A DNA stretch of 64,000 nucleotides from Mesorhizobium sp. SOD10 (GTDB taxonomy: Bacteria; Pseudomonadota; Alphaproteobacteria; Rhizobiales; Rhizobiaceae): contig CCNA01000034.1 of NCBI GenBank assembly GCA_000824805.1, positions 1-64,000 of the forward strand. Reading direction: 5' to 3'. A program made the position numbers and the translations under genes. Under the pieces are notes generated by a model. The model worked only from the letters and a program-made list of their open reading frames with translations. It was not told where the DNA came from and did no database searches. This document shows, piece after piece, positions 16,396-25,420 of the stretch (its first letter is position 1; each line of letters opens with the position of its first letter).

Positions 16396-16434
16396 GCCGG
16401 CGCGATCTTCCCGTCGCGCCGGCTGTTTGCTGTT
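16396..16434 (+). terminator. terminator of the binding-protein gene
   Basis: GCCGGCGCGA (16396-16405) pairs perfectly with TCGCGCCGGC (16414-16423) across an 8-nt loop and is followed by TGTTTGCTGTTT. It lies 19 nt past the stop codon, which argues that the binding-protein gene is not co-transcribed with the TPR gene. Confidence 0.75.
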
Positions 16435-16509
16435 TGCCAAGCGATCGCCTTTCAGCTCAGATTGTGCCGGCCGGCTCCCGCCGGCGCGGAATGCGAGAAA
16501 CGGCAAGGC

Positions 16510-18195
16510 ATGGATCACTTCGACCTCGGCACCTATCGCCGCCTCATTTCCACCTCCTCGGCGAAGACGCAGCGCTGGTTCGATATCGGGCTGAACTGGT
16601 GCTACGGCTTCAACCACGAGGAAGGCATAAAATGCTTCGAGAAGGCGCTGGAGACCGATCCAGCTTGCGCCTTCGTGCATTGGGGCATCGCCTATGCTGC
16701 CGGGCCTTTCTACAACTTGACCTGGAAGGAGCATGGCAAGGCCGAGGCCGATCATGCCGCCAGGCGCTGTTTCGAGCATGTGCGGCTGGCGCAAGCCAAT
16801 GCGGCGAGCGCGAGTCCTGTCGAGCGGCGGCTGATCGAGGCGCTTAGCATCCGCTTCCAGCAGCCGCAGGGCGTGAGCGCCGGCGAGTTCGAAAAATGGG
16901 ACGACGCCTATGCCGCCGCGATGCGCCAGGTTCTTCGCGCGTTCCCCGATGACCATGACGTGATGGCGCTGACCGTCGAGGCGCTGATGATGCGCACGGT
17001 GCGGCGCCTGTGGAATTTGAAGACCGGCGCGCCAGCGCCGAATTCCGATGTGCTCGAGGCGCTGGAGATCTGCGAGCGCTCGATCCGGCTGTCGGACGAA
17101 GCAGATGTCGCGCCGCATCCGGCGGCGCTGCATCTTCACATCCATCTGCTCGAAATGTCGACGCAGCCCGAGCGTGGCATGCGCTCGGCGGAGCGGCTGG
17201 GCACGATGTGTCCGGATGCCGGCCATATGAACCACATGCCGGGGCACATTTACGTGCTTTGCGGCGAGTATGAGAAGGCAAAGCTCGCCAGCGAGAAGGC
17301 GGTGCGCGCCAACGACCTCTATCTCGCCTATGCCGGCGAGCCGACCTACTACCTGCTCGGATGCTGCCACGACCTGCATCTGATGATGTTCAGCTGCATG
17401 TTCCTTGGCCAGTACCGCCCGGCCCTGTGGGCGGCCGACAAGCTGCGCGGCCTGGTGACGCGCGACGTCGTCAGCATCCCCGAGCGGCCGAAGCTGACGC
17501 AGACCGTCGAGGGCTATCACGCGATGAAATCGCATGTTCAGGTGCGCTTCGGACGCTGGCGCGAAATCATCGACGAGCCCATGAACGGCGAGCCGGAACT
17601 CTATGTGGTGACCACCGCGCTGCAGCATTACGCCAAGGGTGTGGCGCATGCGACGCTGCGCGACTTCGCTTCCGCGCAGCGCAAACGCGAGTTGCTTAGC
17701 CGGCAAATCGACAGCATTCCGCCGGAGCGCCGCTTCCTCAGCAACCCGACAACAGCCTCGCTCGCCGTGGGCGCAGCACTTCTCGACGGCGAGCTCGCCT
17801 ATCACCAGGGCCAGCACGAGGAGGCCTACGAGCATCTGCGCCGCGCGGTCGAGCTCGACGACAATTTATCCTACACCGAGCCATGGGCCTGGATGCATCC
17901 GCCGCGCCACGCGCTGGCGGCGCTTTTGCTCGACCAGGGCCATGCAGCGGAGGCCGAGCAGGTCTATCGCGACGATCTTGGCCTGAGCGGCGCCGTGCAG
18001 CGCTGCGCACAGCACCCGGACAATGTCTGGGCGCTGCACGGGCTGGTCGAATGCCTCAAGCAGCGCGGCGAGAAAGACGAAATGCCGGGACTGCAGGCGA
18101 AGTTAGCGGCAGCGCTGGCCAAGGCGGATGTGGCGATCACCTCGTCATGCCTGTGCCGGACGAATGTTCAGGCGGACCATTGCTGTTGTCACTAG
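16510..18195 (+). CDS. tetratricopeptide-repeat protein, 561 residues
   Basis: A soluble protein built of degenerate TPR-like helix pairs, for example HEEGIKCFEKALETDPACAF (about residues 37-56), CGEYEKAKLASEKAVRAND and HEEAYEHLRRAVELDD. A central GHMNHMPGHIYV segment is conserved in this uncharacterised bacterial family. The C-terminus is notable: SSCLCRTNVQADHCCCH holds five Cys and two His within 17 residues and could bind metal. There is no signal peptide. The ATG at 16510 has only a weak purine-rich site. It is convergent with the membrane protein at 18227. Function unknown. Confidence 0.75.
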   Translation: MDHFDLGTYRRLISTSSAKTQRWFDIGLNWCYGFNHEEGIKCFEKALETDPACAFVHWGIAYAAGPFYNLTWKEHGKAEADHAARRCFEHVRLAQANAASASPVERRLIEALSIRFQQPQGVSAGEFEKWDDAYAAAMRQVLRAFPDDHDVMALTVEALMMRTVRRLWNLKTGAPAPNSDVLEALEICERSIRLSDEADVAPHPAALHLHIHLLEMSTQPERGMRSAERLGTMCPDAGHMNHMPGHIYVLCGEYEKAKLASEKAVRANDLYLAYAGEPTYYLLGCCHDLHLMMFSCMFLGQYRPALWAADKLRGLVTRDVVSIPERPKLTQTVEGYHAMKSHVQVRFGRWREIIDEPMNGEPELYVVTTALQHYAKGVAHATLRDFASAQRKRELLSRQIDSIPPERRFLSNPTTASLAVGAALLDGELAYHQGQHEEAYEHLRRAVELDDNLSYTEPWAWMHPPRHALAALLLDQGHAAEAEQVYRDDLGLSGAVQRCAQHPDNVWALHGLVECLKQRGEKDEMPGLQAKLAAALAKADVAITSSCLCRTNVQADHCCCH

Positions 18196-18226
18196 GCCTG
18201 GCCGTCGTCCCAAGCGTCGCGGTCCG

Positions 18227-19009
18227 CTACGAGAATATCTCCGCCAATTCGTCGATGCTTGCGCCTTCCTTCGCCTGCCGCAGTTCGACGTAGCTCACCG
18301 CCGTGGCGATCGAGAGCACCATCGACACCACGGTCTGCACCAGCGCGGCTCCGATCTCGGCTATGATGCCGCCGAACAGCACGAGAACGAGCAATATCCC
18401 CCACTGAATGATCATCGCAATGATGATGAGAATGAGGAAAAGGCCGAAAAGCGCCCAGCGGCTGCCCTTGGTCAGGGCCCGGCTGCGCGACATCGAGCCG
18501 AACACGCCCCGCCGCTCCTGGATGAGGACCGGTACCGACATCGACCAGCCGAGCCACAGAATGACGCCCGGCACGATCAACAGCATCAGGCCGATGCCCG
18601 CGCCGAGACCGACGAGAAGGCCGATCGCGAGCGTCGGCAGCAGGAAGCGGATCGCAATCTGGATGCAGTCGCCGAAGGATGGCCGCTTGCCGTTGAGGTC
18701 CTCGATGGTCGCCCGCACCAGCGCCGATTGCAGCAGCAGTGTGAACACAAACGAAATCAGACCGGCGATGACGGTAATGTAGGAATTGCGAAACGCTGCG
18801 GTTGGATCCGGCATGGCACCGGGATCGGTTTGCAGAATTGCATTGATCTGCGGCTGGGTCACCATCCGGATCAGCAATGTCGGAAGGCCCGCAAACAGCG
18901 CCGCCAACCCGATGCAAAGTCCGATATTTCGCCCAATCACGCCGAAGGTATTGCTGAATACCCTGCCGATCTCGAACCTGCCGGGTCGTCCCAATGTCGC
19001 AGTGGTCAT
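18227..19009 (-). CDS. polytopic membrane protein divergent from the MoxR operon
   Basis: A 260-residue protein with about six long hydrophobic segments (near residues 28-50, 75-100, 118-150 and 180-240). Its FEIGRVFSNTFGVIGRNIGL opening and RSRALTKGSRWALFGLFLILII segment resemble the membrane domain fused to some glycerophosphodiester phosphodiesterases, without the enzyme part. The ATG at 19009 is preceded by GGGGGAAAT. It is divergent from the DUF4129-to-RDD operon across 148 bp, a placement that suggests a related membrane function (inference). Confidence 0.7.
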   Translation of the reverse strand: MTTATLGRPGRFEIGRVFSNTFGVIGRNIGLCIGLAALFAGLPTLLIRMVTQPQINAILQTDPGAMPDPTAAFRNSYITVIAGLISFVFTLLLQSALVRATIEDLNGKRPSFGDCIQIAIRFLLPTLAIGLLVGLGAGIGLMLLIVPGVILWLGWSMSVPVLIQERRGVFGSMSRSRALTKGSRWALFGLFLILIIIAMIIQWGILLVLVLFGGIIAEIGAALVQTVVSMVLSIATAVSYVELRQAKEGASIDELAEIFS

Positions 19010-19157
19010 GATAATTTCCCCCGAGTCGCTGCGCATCCAATCGGCGACTTCAAAGTAAATTTGCCAAGATTGAGGGGTTACGTCCAGTGCGCTTGCAATT
19101 GTCATGGCGTATTGCCAGTGTCGGCCCCGAACCGCAGGTTGCAGGGGGAACAAGCGG

Positions 19158-19784
19158 GTGACGGCCGCAGGGACGGAAGACGCCGGACGGCTGGCGCAGT
19201 TGCACAAGCAACTGCTGGCCGACGATTCGATTCAGTTCGGGCTGCCGACCTATGTGCAGGCCGAGCCTCCCGAATGGCTGAAGCCGTTTCTGGACGGCCT
19301 AGCCAAGCTCGGTCCCTATATGATCTATCTGTTCTGGGGCGCGGTGATCATCGGCGTCGCGATCATTGCTTTCCTGCTTTTCCTGGAGGCCAAAGGCATC
19401 GCTTGGCGCCTGCCCTGGCGACGCAAGCGTCCGGAGACCGAAGCGAAGGAGCAATGGCGCCCGGATGCCGGCGCGGCCCAGATCCTGCTCTCCGAGGCCG
19501 ATGCGCTTGCCGCGCGCGGCGAGTATGACGAGGCGGTGCATCTTCTGCTGCGCCGCAGCGTCGCCGACATCGCCACGCGGCTGCCCGATTTCCTGCGCCC
19601 GTCGCTCACCGCGCGCGATATCGCCGCCGCGGAGTCGATCCCCACCCGGCCCCGCGCCGCCTTCAGCGAGATCGCCCGCATCGTCGAGGCAGCCTTGTTC
19701 GCCCGCCGACCGGTCGGCGCCGAAGGCTGGCGACAGGCGCGCGGCGCCTATGAGCGTTTCGCCTTCCGGGATGCCTGGACATGA
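19158..19784 (+). CDS. DUF4129-type protein, first gene of the MoxR operon
   Basis: A 208-residue protein with one membrane segment (about residues 52-76, YMIYLFWGAVIIGVAIIAFL) and a cytoplasmic C-terminal domain containing LSEADALAARGEYDEAVHLL and RPSLTARDIA, the DUF4129 pattern. GTG at 19158 has AGGGGG 9 nt upstream. Its stop overlaps the next start (ATGA at 19781). In such operons this protein is thought to be an accessory of a MoxR/DUF58 membrane assembly; the exact role is unknown. Confidence 0.75.
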   Translation: MTAAGTEDAGRLAQLHKQLLADDSIQFGLPTYVQAEPPEWLKPFLDGLAKLGPYMIYLFWGAVIIGVAIIAFLLFLEAKGIAWRLPWRRKRPETEAKEQWRPDAGAAQILLSEADALAARGEYDEAVHLLLRRSVADIATRLPDFLRPSLTARDIAAAESIPTRPRAAFSEIARIVEAALFARRPVGAEGWRQARGAYERFAFRDAWT

Positions 19785-20995
19785 GCGCGCAACCCGCCGA
19801 GGCGACCGAGGCGCCGTTCAGCCGCAAAACCCTGTTCTGGGGCATTTTTGCCAGCCTGCTGGCGGCGGCGGGGTTTTTCCTTTTGTCCACCTATGCCCCC
19901 GATTTTCGCGAGCCCGCAGGCGGCGGCACGCCGTTTTCGAAGGGGGGCACCGGTTATGCCGGGCTTGTCGAATGGCTGAAGCTGACCAATGGACAGGCGC
20001 CGCCGATGGAACGCGGCGAGAAGGACCTCGCATCGCCGCTGGCCTCGACCTTCCTGCTCGTCGTCACCATCGCGCCGGGCAGCGACCCGGCTGCGCTAGA
20101 TCGGCTCATCAAGGCACGCTCGGGCAAGGACACGCTGTTCGTCCTGCCGAAATGGCAGACCTTCCCCCTGCTGGGGCACGATGGCTGGGAGACGAAGATC
20201 GAGCGGCTGCCCAACAGCGTCGTCAACGACTGGCTCGGCCGCATTGCCAAGGCGAAGCTCGGCGAGGCAAAGAACACGCTCTCGCGGATCAATATCGCCG
20301 GCCGCATGGTGCCCGCGCCGGACGAGCTGCAATGGGTGGCGGATGACCACCCACTGATCGCGGCGGGCGACGGCAGGGCGATCCTGACTGAGCTCGACGA
20401 CGAGCCCTTCTACATCCTCACCGATCCCGATTTCATCAACAATGCCGGGCTGAAGGATAAGCAGACGGCGGCGGCCGCGCTCGACATGATCGCCATGATC
20501 GAGCCTGCCAAGGGCGCGGTCATGTTCGACCTGACGCTGCATGGCGTCGGCCAGAAATACGATCTCGCCAAGCTCTTGGTCGAACCGCCCTTCCTGGCGC
20601 TGACGCTGTCGGTGCTGGTGGCGGCCGCGCTCGCCTTCCTACACGGGCTCGGCCGCTTCGGTCCGCCGCGCGCCGAGGGGCGCGCCATCGCCTTCGGCAA
20701 GCGGGCGCTGGTCGACACCACGGCGATGCTGTTGAAACGCGCCGGGCGGCTGCAAGGGCTCGGCCACCGATACGCGGCGCTGATGCGGCAGCGCGCCGCC
20801 GCGCTGCTTGGCGCGCCGCACGGGCTGCAGGGCGAGGCGCTCGACCGCTGGCTCGATTCCCGCGACGAGGGTGAAGCACACGGCTTCACCGCGCGGTTGA
20901 AGGCAATGAACGATTCCTACAGTTTGGCCGGAATGCATGAAGCAGCGGAACAGCTGCATGACTGGACGGCAAGGAGGCTCGGTGAACGTCGATGA
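19781..20995 (+). CDS. DUF4350-type membrane protein
   Basis: A 404-residue protein anchored by an N-terminal membrane segment (about residues 18-36, LFWGIFASLLAAAGFFLLS) and a second one near 270-292 (FLALTLSVLVAAALAFLHGL). The region between them should be periplasmic and includes GGTGYAGLVEWLKL and the KDTLFVLPKWQTF strand typical of DUF4350. The C-terminal 115 residues are cytoplasmic, helical and basic. It overlaps both neighbours: 4 bp upstream, and 14 bp with the MoxR gene. Function unknown. Confidence 0.75.
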   Translation: MSAQPAEATEAPFSRKTLFWGIFASLLAAAGFFLLSTYAPDFREPAGGGTPFSKGGTGYAGLVEWLKLTNGQAPPMERGEKDLASPLASTFLLVVTIAPGSDPAALDRLIKARSGKDTLFVLPKWQTFPLLGHDGWETKIERLPNSVVNDWLGRIAKAKLGEAKNTLSRINIAGRMVPAPDELQWVADDHPLIAAGDGRAILTELDDEPFYILTDPDFINNAGLKDKQTAAAALDMIAMIEPAKGAVMFDLTLHGVGQKYDLAKLLVEPPFLALTLSVLVAAALAFLHGLGRFGPPRAEGRAIAFGKRALVDTTAMLLKRAGRLQGLGHRYAALMRQRAAALLGAPHGLQGEALDRWLDSRDEGEAHGFTARLKAMNDSYSLAGMHEAAEQLHDWTARRLGERR

Positions 20996-21935
20996 AGTGA
21001 AGACCCTGGCGAACGCGATCAGGGAAGAAGTGGCGAAGGCAATCACCGGACAGCGCGACACGGTCGACCTGATGCTGACGGCGCTGTTTGCCGGCGGGCA
21101 TATCCTGCTCGAAGGTCCGCCGGGCACCGCCAAGACCATGACGGCGCGCTGCTTCGCGCAGGCGCTGGGTGTCGCCTATGGCCGCATCCAGTTCACGCCC
21201 GATTTGATGCCAGGCGATATCGTCGGCGCCAACATCTACAATTTCCAGACCGGGCAGTTCACGCTGACGCGCGGCCCGATCTTCTGCGACTTGCTTCTCG
21301 CTGACGAAATCAACCGCACGCCGCCGAAGACGCAGGCCGCCCTGCTCGAAGCCATGCAGGAACACGCCGTCACCTTCGACGGCACCACGCACTCGCTCGG
21401 CCGGAATTTCATGGTGGTGGCGACGCAGAACCCGATCGAGCATCAGGGCGTCTATCCCCTGCCCGAGGCGCAGCTCGACCGCTTCCTGTTCAAGCATCGG
21501 GTGAGCTATCCGGACCTCACGGAAGAGCGCGCCATCATCGTCCACCACGGCGGCTCGGCTTCGCACGACATCGAGCAATATGGCATCAAGGCGCGGACGG
21601 ACCGCAAGACACTGGAGGCTGCACTTGCCACGGTCGGCGACGTCACGCTGGTCGACGATGTCGTCGGCTATATCGCGGCGCTTGTGCGCGGCACCCGCGA
21701 AAGCCCTGACCTGGAAGTGGGAGCCAGCCCGCGCGCGGGCGCCATGCTGGCCCGGGCCGCGCGCGCCAAGGCGGCGCTCGACGGCCGCAACTATGTCATT
21801 CCCGACGACGTCAAGGCCTTGGCCGTGCCGGCGCTGCGCCACCGCGTCGTGCTTTCACCGGCCGCGCAGATCGACGGGCGGCTGGTCGAGCAGATCGTGT
21901 CCGACTTGGTCGACCATACGGAAGCGCCGCGTTGA
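20982..21935 (+). CDS. MoxR-family AAA+ ATPase
   Basis: A 317-residue cytoplasmic AAA+ ATPase thought to act as a chaperone that remodels or activates a partner complex. Walker A is GPPGTAKT (about residues 47-54), Walker B LLLADEINRTPPKTQAALLE, and the MoxR signature ATQNPIEHQGVYPLPEAQLDRF is present in part as ATQNPIEHQG. The start is GTG at 20982 with AAGGAGG just upstream, inside the end of the preceding gene. Its stop overlaps the next start (TTGA). The likely partner is the DUF58 product encoded next. Confidence 0.88.
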   Translation: MNVDEVKTLANAIREEVAKAITGQRDTVDLMLTALFAGGHILLEGPPGTAKTMTARCFAQALGVAYGRIQFTPDLMPGDIVGANIYNFQTGQFTLTRGPIFCDLLLADEINRTPPKTQAALLEAMQEHAVTFDGTTHSLGRNFMVVATQNPIEHQGVYPLPEAQLDRFLFKHRVSYPDLTEERAIIVHHGGSASHDIEQYGIKARTDRKTLEAALATVGDVTLVDDVVGYIAALVRGTRESPDLEVGASPRAGAMLARAARAKAALDGRNYVIPDDVKALAVPALRHRVVLSPAAQIDGRLVEQIVSDLVDHTEAPR

Positions 21936-23236
21936 TCTATCCGAGCGGGCGAGCGGTCTGGGCAGCGGCGGCAGGGGCGATCCCCGCCTTCCTGATCGCG
22001 CTTGCGCTACCGCATATCTGGTATCTCGGTCTGCTTTGGATCTGCGCGCTGCTGGCCTTCCTAGCGGTGGACGCGGCCGCGGGCAGAGGCCGCGCCGCGC
22101 TCGGCGCCACGCTGACGGCGCCGCCACAGGTGGGCGTGGGCGGGCGATTCACGCTGCACATCGCGGCCGGTGTCGGGGCGAAGCTTAGGCGCCTGCAGGC
22201 GCGTGTCGGGCATGACCAGCGGCTGCAGCCGGTCGCGGGCACCGGCGGCGCATTGCCGGCCAATGGCGGCACGCTCGACCTCGAATTCGAGGCGATCCGC
22301 CGCGGCATCGCCAACTTCGACCGGCTGTGGCTGCGCTGGCGGGGCCCGTTCGGACTGGTGTGGAACCAGGTCGTGCTGCCGGTCGACCGCAAGGTTGTGG
22401 TGCTGCCCAATGTCAACAGCGCGCGAGACGAGGCGATCACGCTTCTGCAGCGCTCGGCCCTCGCCGACGGCCATGCGCAGAAGCGCGCCGGCCAGGGCCG
22501 CGAGTTCGAGGCGCTGAAGGATTACCAGCCCGGCATGGGCCGGCGCATGATCGACTGGAAGCGCAGCGCCCGCCACGGCAAGTTGCTCGCGCGCGAGTTC
22601 CGGATCGAGGAGAACAACAACATCGTTCTTGCCATCGACAGCGGCCGCTTGATGTGCGAGCCGGTCGACGGCGTGCCGAAAGTCGATCGCGCGGTGACGG
22701 CAGCGCTTCTGTCGGCCTTCATCGCGCTCAAGGGCGGCGACCTCGTCAGCCTGTTCTCCTTCGACGCCAGGCCGCGCGTCTCCAGTGGCGCGGTACGCGG
22801 CTCGCCGAGCTTCACCATGATCCAGAAGCGCGCCGCCGAGATCGACTATTCGACCGAGGAGACCAACTTCACCCTGGCGCTGACCACGCTTTCGGCCAAG
22901 CTCGACCGGCGCTCGCTGGTCATCGTCTTCACCGATTTCGTCGATCCGATCAGCGCCGAGCTGATGCTGCGCACCGTGGGCCGGCTGACCGAGCGGCATC
23001 TGGTGCTGTTCATGCTGATGAGGGACGTCGAGTTGGAGACCCTGGCAGACAGGGCGCCAGCGGCGCCCGAGGACATCGCCCGCTCCGTCACCGCCGGCGA
23101 CCTCTTGCGGCAGCGGCAGGTGGTGATCGGCAGGCTCCGGCTGCTCGGCGCGCATGTCATCGAGGCCGACCACCAGCGGCTCGGCCCGGCGCTGGTCGAG
23201 CGCTATATCCAGCTCAAGGAGGAGAACCTTCTATGA
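21932..23236 (+). CDS. DUF58 domain protein (von Willebrand A-like)
   Basis: A 434-residue protein with two N-terminal membrane segments (residues 9-27 and 29-46) and a cytoplasmic part. The DUF58 signature is GREFEALKDYQPGMGRRMIDWKRSARHGKLL (given in part: EFEALKDYQPG, then IDWKRSARHGKL) near residues 190-220. The following IVLAIDSGRLM and LVIVFTDFVDP strands resemble a VWA fold. Translation starts at TTG in a TTGA overlap with the MoxR gene, so the two are coupled. MoxR and DUF58 proteins usually occur as a pair. Confidence 0.82.
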   Translation: MIYPSGRAVWAAAAGAIPAFLIALALPHIWYLGLLWICALLAFLAVDAAAGRGRAALGATLTAPPQVGVGGRFTLHIAAGVGAKLRRLQARVGHDQRLQPVAGTGGALPANGGTLDLEFEAIRRGIANFDRLWLRWRGPFGLVWNQVVLPVDRKVVVLPNVNSARDEAITLLQRSALADGHAQKRAGQGREFEALKDYQPGMGRRMIDWKRSARHGKLLAREFRIEENNNIVLAIDSGRLMCEPVDGVPKVDRAVTAALLSAFIALKGGDLVSLFSFDARPRVSSGAVRGSPSFTMIQKRAAEIDYSTEETNFTLALTTLSAKLDRRSLVIVFTDFVDPISAELMLRTVGRLTERHLVLFMLMRDVELETLADRAPAAPEDIARSVTAGDLLRQRQVVIGRLRLLGAHVIEADHQRLGPALVERYIQLKEENLL

Positions 23237-24246
23237 CGCTGCCCGCCACCGACGCGGTTCGCCAGTCGCTCGCCAGCTTCCGCCAGGAGCGCGAGGCCGA
23301 CTGGAAAGCCTTCGAGGCGCTGCTCGCGCGCGTCGAGAAGCGCGCGCCGCGCGCGCTGTCGGAGGATGAACTCTTGTCGCTGCCACTCCTCTACCGTTCG
23401 GCGTTGTCGTCGCTTTCAGTGGCGCGCGCGACCTCGCTCGACAGCGCGCTGATCACCTATCTCGAGGCGCTCTGCCTCCGCGGCTATTTCTATCTCTACG
23501 GCGCGCGGCGATCCTTGAGGACGCGCATCGGCGACTTCTTCCTGCACGACTGGCCGGCCGCGATCCGCGATCTGTGGCGCGAGGTGTGGACTTCGGTCGC
23601 GCTCACGGTCATCGGCGCGATTGCCGGCTACTGGCTGGTCGCCTCCGACAAGCGCTGGTACGACGCCATCATCGCGCCGAGCCTGGCCGGCGGGCGCAAC
23701 CCGGATTCGTCGGCCGAGGCGCTGCGCAGCGTGCTTTATGGTGGCGGCGACCACTTTTTGTCGGGGTTCGCCGCCTATCTCTTCACCCACAACACGCAGG
23801 TCTCGATCCTGGCCTTCGCGCTGGGCTTCGCCTTTGCGGTGCCGAGCGTGCTGATCATCCTGATGAACGGCTGCATGCTCGGCGCCATTTTCCAGATCTA
23901 TGCCGCCAAGGGCCTGAGCTTCGAGCTCGGCGGCTGGCTTTCGATCCACGGCACGACGGAGCTGTTCGCCATCGCCATCGCGGGTGCTGCCGGCATGCGC
24001 ATCGGCACCAGCATCGCCTTTCCCGGCGAACTCACCCGCATGGCCGCCGCGGCGCGGGCCGGCCGCGTGGCAGCGACCGCCATGATCGGCGTCACGGTAA
24101 TGCTGCTTTTCGCCGGACTGCTCGAAGGCATCGGCCGGCAGACGATCACCAGCGATCTCGCCCGCTACTCGATCGGCGGCGGCATGCTGGCCTTATGGCT
24201 CTGTTATTTTTACCTGTTCCGGATGGTGCGGCATGGCGACCGCTAG
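23233..24246 (+). CDS. stage II sporulation protein M-like (SpoIIM/DUF95) membrane protein
   Basis: A 337-residue polytopic protein with about six membrane segments in its C-terminal two thirds. The DUF95 hallmarks are YLFTHNTQVSILAFALGFAF, LIILMNGCMLGAIFQIY and the GWLSIHGTTELFAI stretch near residue 236. The organism is not a spore former; members of this family outside Firmicutes have no settled function. It overlaps the DUF58 gene by ATGA and the RDD gene by 14 bp. Confidence 0.8.
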   Translation: MTLPATDAVRQSLASFRQEREADWKAFEALLARVEKRAPRALSEDELLSLPLLYRSALSSLSVARATSLDSALITYLEALCLRGYFYLYGARRSLRTRIGDFFLHDWPAAIRDLWREVWTSVALTVIGAIAGYWLVASDKRWYDAIIAPSLAGGRNPDSSAEALRSVLYGGGDHFLSGFAAYLFTHNTQVSILAFALGFAFAVPSVLIILMNGCMLGAIFQIYAAKGLSFELGGWLSIHGTTELFAIAIAGAAGMRIGTSIAFPGELTRMAAAARAGRVAATAMIGVTVMLLFAGLLEGIGRQTITSDLARYSIGGGMLALWLCYFYLFRMVRHGDR

Positions 24247-25111
24247 GGCAGCGAAGGTCAAGAACCCAGCAGCGCTGATCCGTCCGCTGGTGACGCCGGA
24301 AGGCGCCGACCTCAGGGTCAAGCTGGCCGACGCCGGCACGCGGGCTTCCGGATTCCTGCTCGACGTGGTGATCATCATCGTGGCGGCGGTCGTGGTAAGC
24401 CTCGTCGCGCTGTTCGGCCTTGGCGGGCTTGGCGTGCAGGATGCCGAACCGCTGTTCATCGTCTGGATCATCTTCATCTTCTTCCTGCGCAATGTCTATT
24501 TCATCGCCTTCGAAGCGGGACGGCGGGCAGCCACGCCGGGCAAGCGCATGGTTGGCGTGAGGGTCGCATCGCGCAGCGGCGCCGGCCTGACGCTCGACCA
24601 GGTCATCGCGCGCAACCTGATGCGCGAGATCGAAGTGTTCCTGCCGCTGTCGATCCTCGCCGCGCGCGCCAGCGCCGATGTCGCCGACACGCTGACGACC
24701 ATCTTCGGCCTGGTATGGGCGCTGCTGTTTTCGCTGTTTCCGCTGTTCAACCGCGATCGGTTGAGGATCGGCGACCTGCTCGCCGGCACCTGGGTGGTCG
24801 AGGCGCCGAAAGTGGCGCTGCTAGAGGATCTGTCGCGGCGCAGGGACCCGATCGCGGCGCGCTTCCAGTTCAGCCCCGCGCAGCTCGACGCCTACGGCAT
24901 CGCCGAGCTGCAGAAGCTGGAGGAAGTGTTGCGCCGCGACGATTACTCCGCGCTGAAGGCGGTGGCGGAGACCATCGCCCGCAAGATCGGCGCCCGGGTC
25001 GAGCCGATCGATTCAAAAGCTTTCCTCACCGCCTATTACGGCGAGCTTCGCGCGCATCTGGAACGCAAGCTGCTGCTGGGCAATCGGAAGGCGGACAAGT
25101 ACGCGCGGTAG
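24233..25111 (+). CDS. RDD-family membrane protein
   Basis: A 292-residue protein. The RDD domain spans about residues 35-190, with three membrane segments (GFLLDVVIIIVAAVVVSLVAL, in part; LFIVWIIFIFFLRNVYFIAF; and FGLVWALLFSLFPLF). The family motifs are RASGFLLD, TPGKRMVGVRV and the late RLRIGDLLAGTWVV. A basic cytoplasmic tail of 100 residues follows. This is the last gene of the six-gene overlapping run that starts at 19158. RDD proteins have been linked to ion transport in a few bacteria, but the role here is unknown. Confidence 0.8.
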   Translation: MATARAAKVKNPAALIRPLVTPEGADLRVKLADAGTRASGFLLDVVIIIVAAVVVSLVALFGLGGLGVQDAEPLFIVWIIFIFFLRNVYFIAFEAGRRAATPGKRMVGVRVASRSGAGLTLDQVIARNLMREIEVFLPLSILAARASADVADTLTTIFGLVWALLFSLFPLFNRDRLRIGDLLAGTWVVEAPKVALLEDLSRRRDPIAARFQFSPAQLDAYGIAELQKLEEVLRRDDYSALKAVAETIARKIGARVEPIDSKAFLTAYYGELRAHLERKLLLGNRKADKYAR

Positions 25112-25127
25112 ACGCCTAAGCGAGGGA

Positions 25128-25403
25128 ATGATGACGTCGTTGTCCGAATTCGATCTTCAGGAAATGGAATCGCGGGCGGCGGCAGCCCGCCCCGGTCCAT
25201 GGAAATCTTGGGTCGAAGGTCGGGATTTCGACGGAGGATCCAACTTCATCCAGACCGGCAACGGCGCAGAGCGCGGCGAAGACATTCAAATGTCCGGTGC
25301 GACCGTCGCGGAGCAAGATTTCATTGCGGCTGCTCGGCAGGACGTTCCTCACCTGGTCGCGGAAGTACGCCGGCTGCGCGCACTTCTTAATCAGACCGAA
25401 TAG
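25128..25403 (+). CDS. conserved hypothetical protein, 91 residues
   Basis: GAGGGA precedes two consecutive ATG codons. The sequence AARPGPWKSWVEGRDFDGG and the end FIAAARQDVPHLVAEVRRLR match a small uncharacterised family found widely in bacteria and phages; the end should form an amphipathic helix. No signal peptide or membrane segment is present. It follows the RDD gene by 16 bp and could be read through from that operon, but its composition suggests an independent function. Confidence 0.65.
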   Translation: MMTSLSEFDLQEMESRAAAARPGPWKSWVEGRDFDGGSNFIQTGNGAERGEDIQMSGATVAEQDFIAAARQDVPHLVAEVRRLRALLNQTE

Positions 25404-25420
25404 AGCCTCAGCACCCTCGC

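Noticed and set aside
14896-17835. 979-codon open frame on the minus strand across the binding protein and TPR genes
   Set aside because: It crosses two real genes and a terminator and has no family features or ribosome binding site; a GC-driven shadow.
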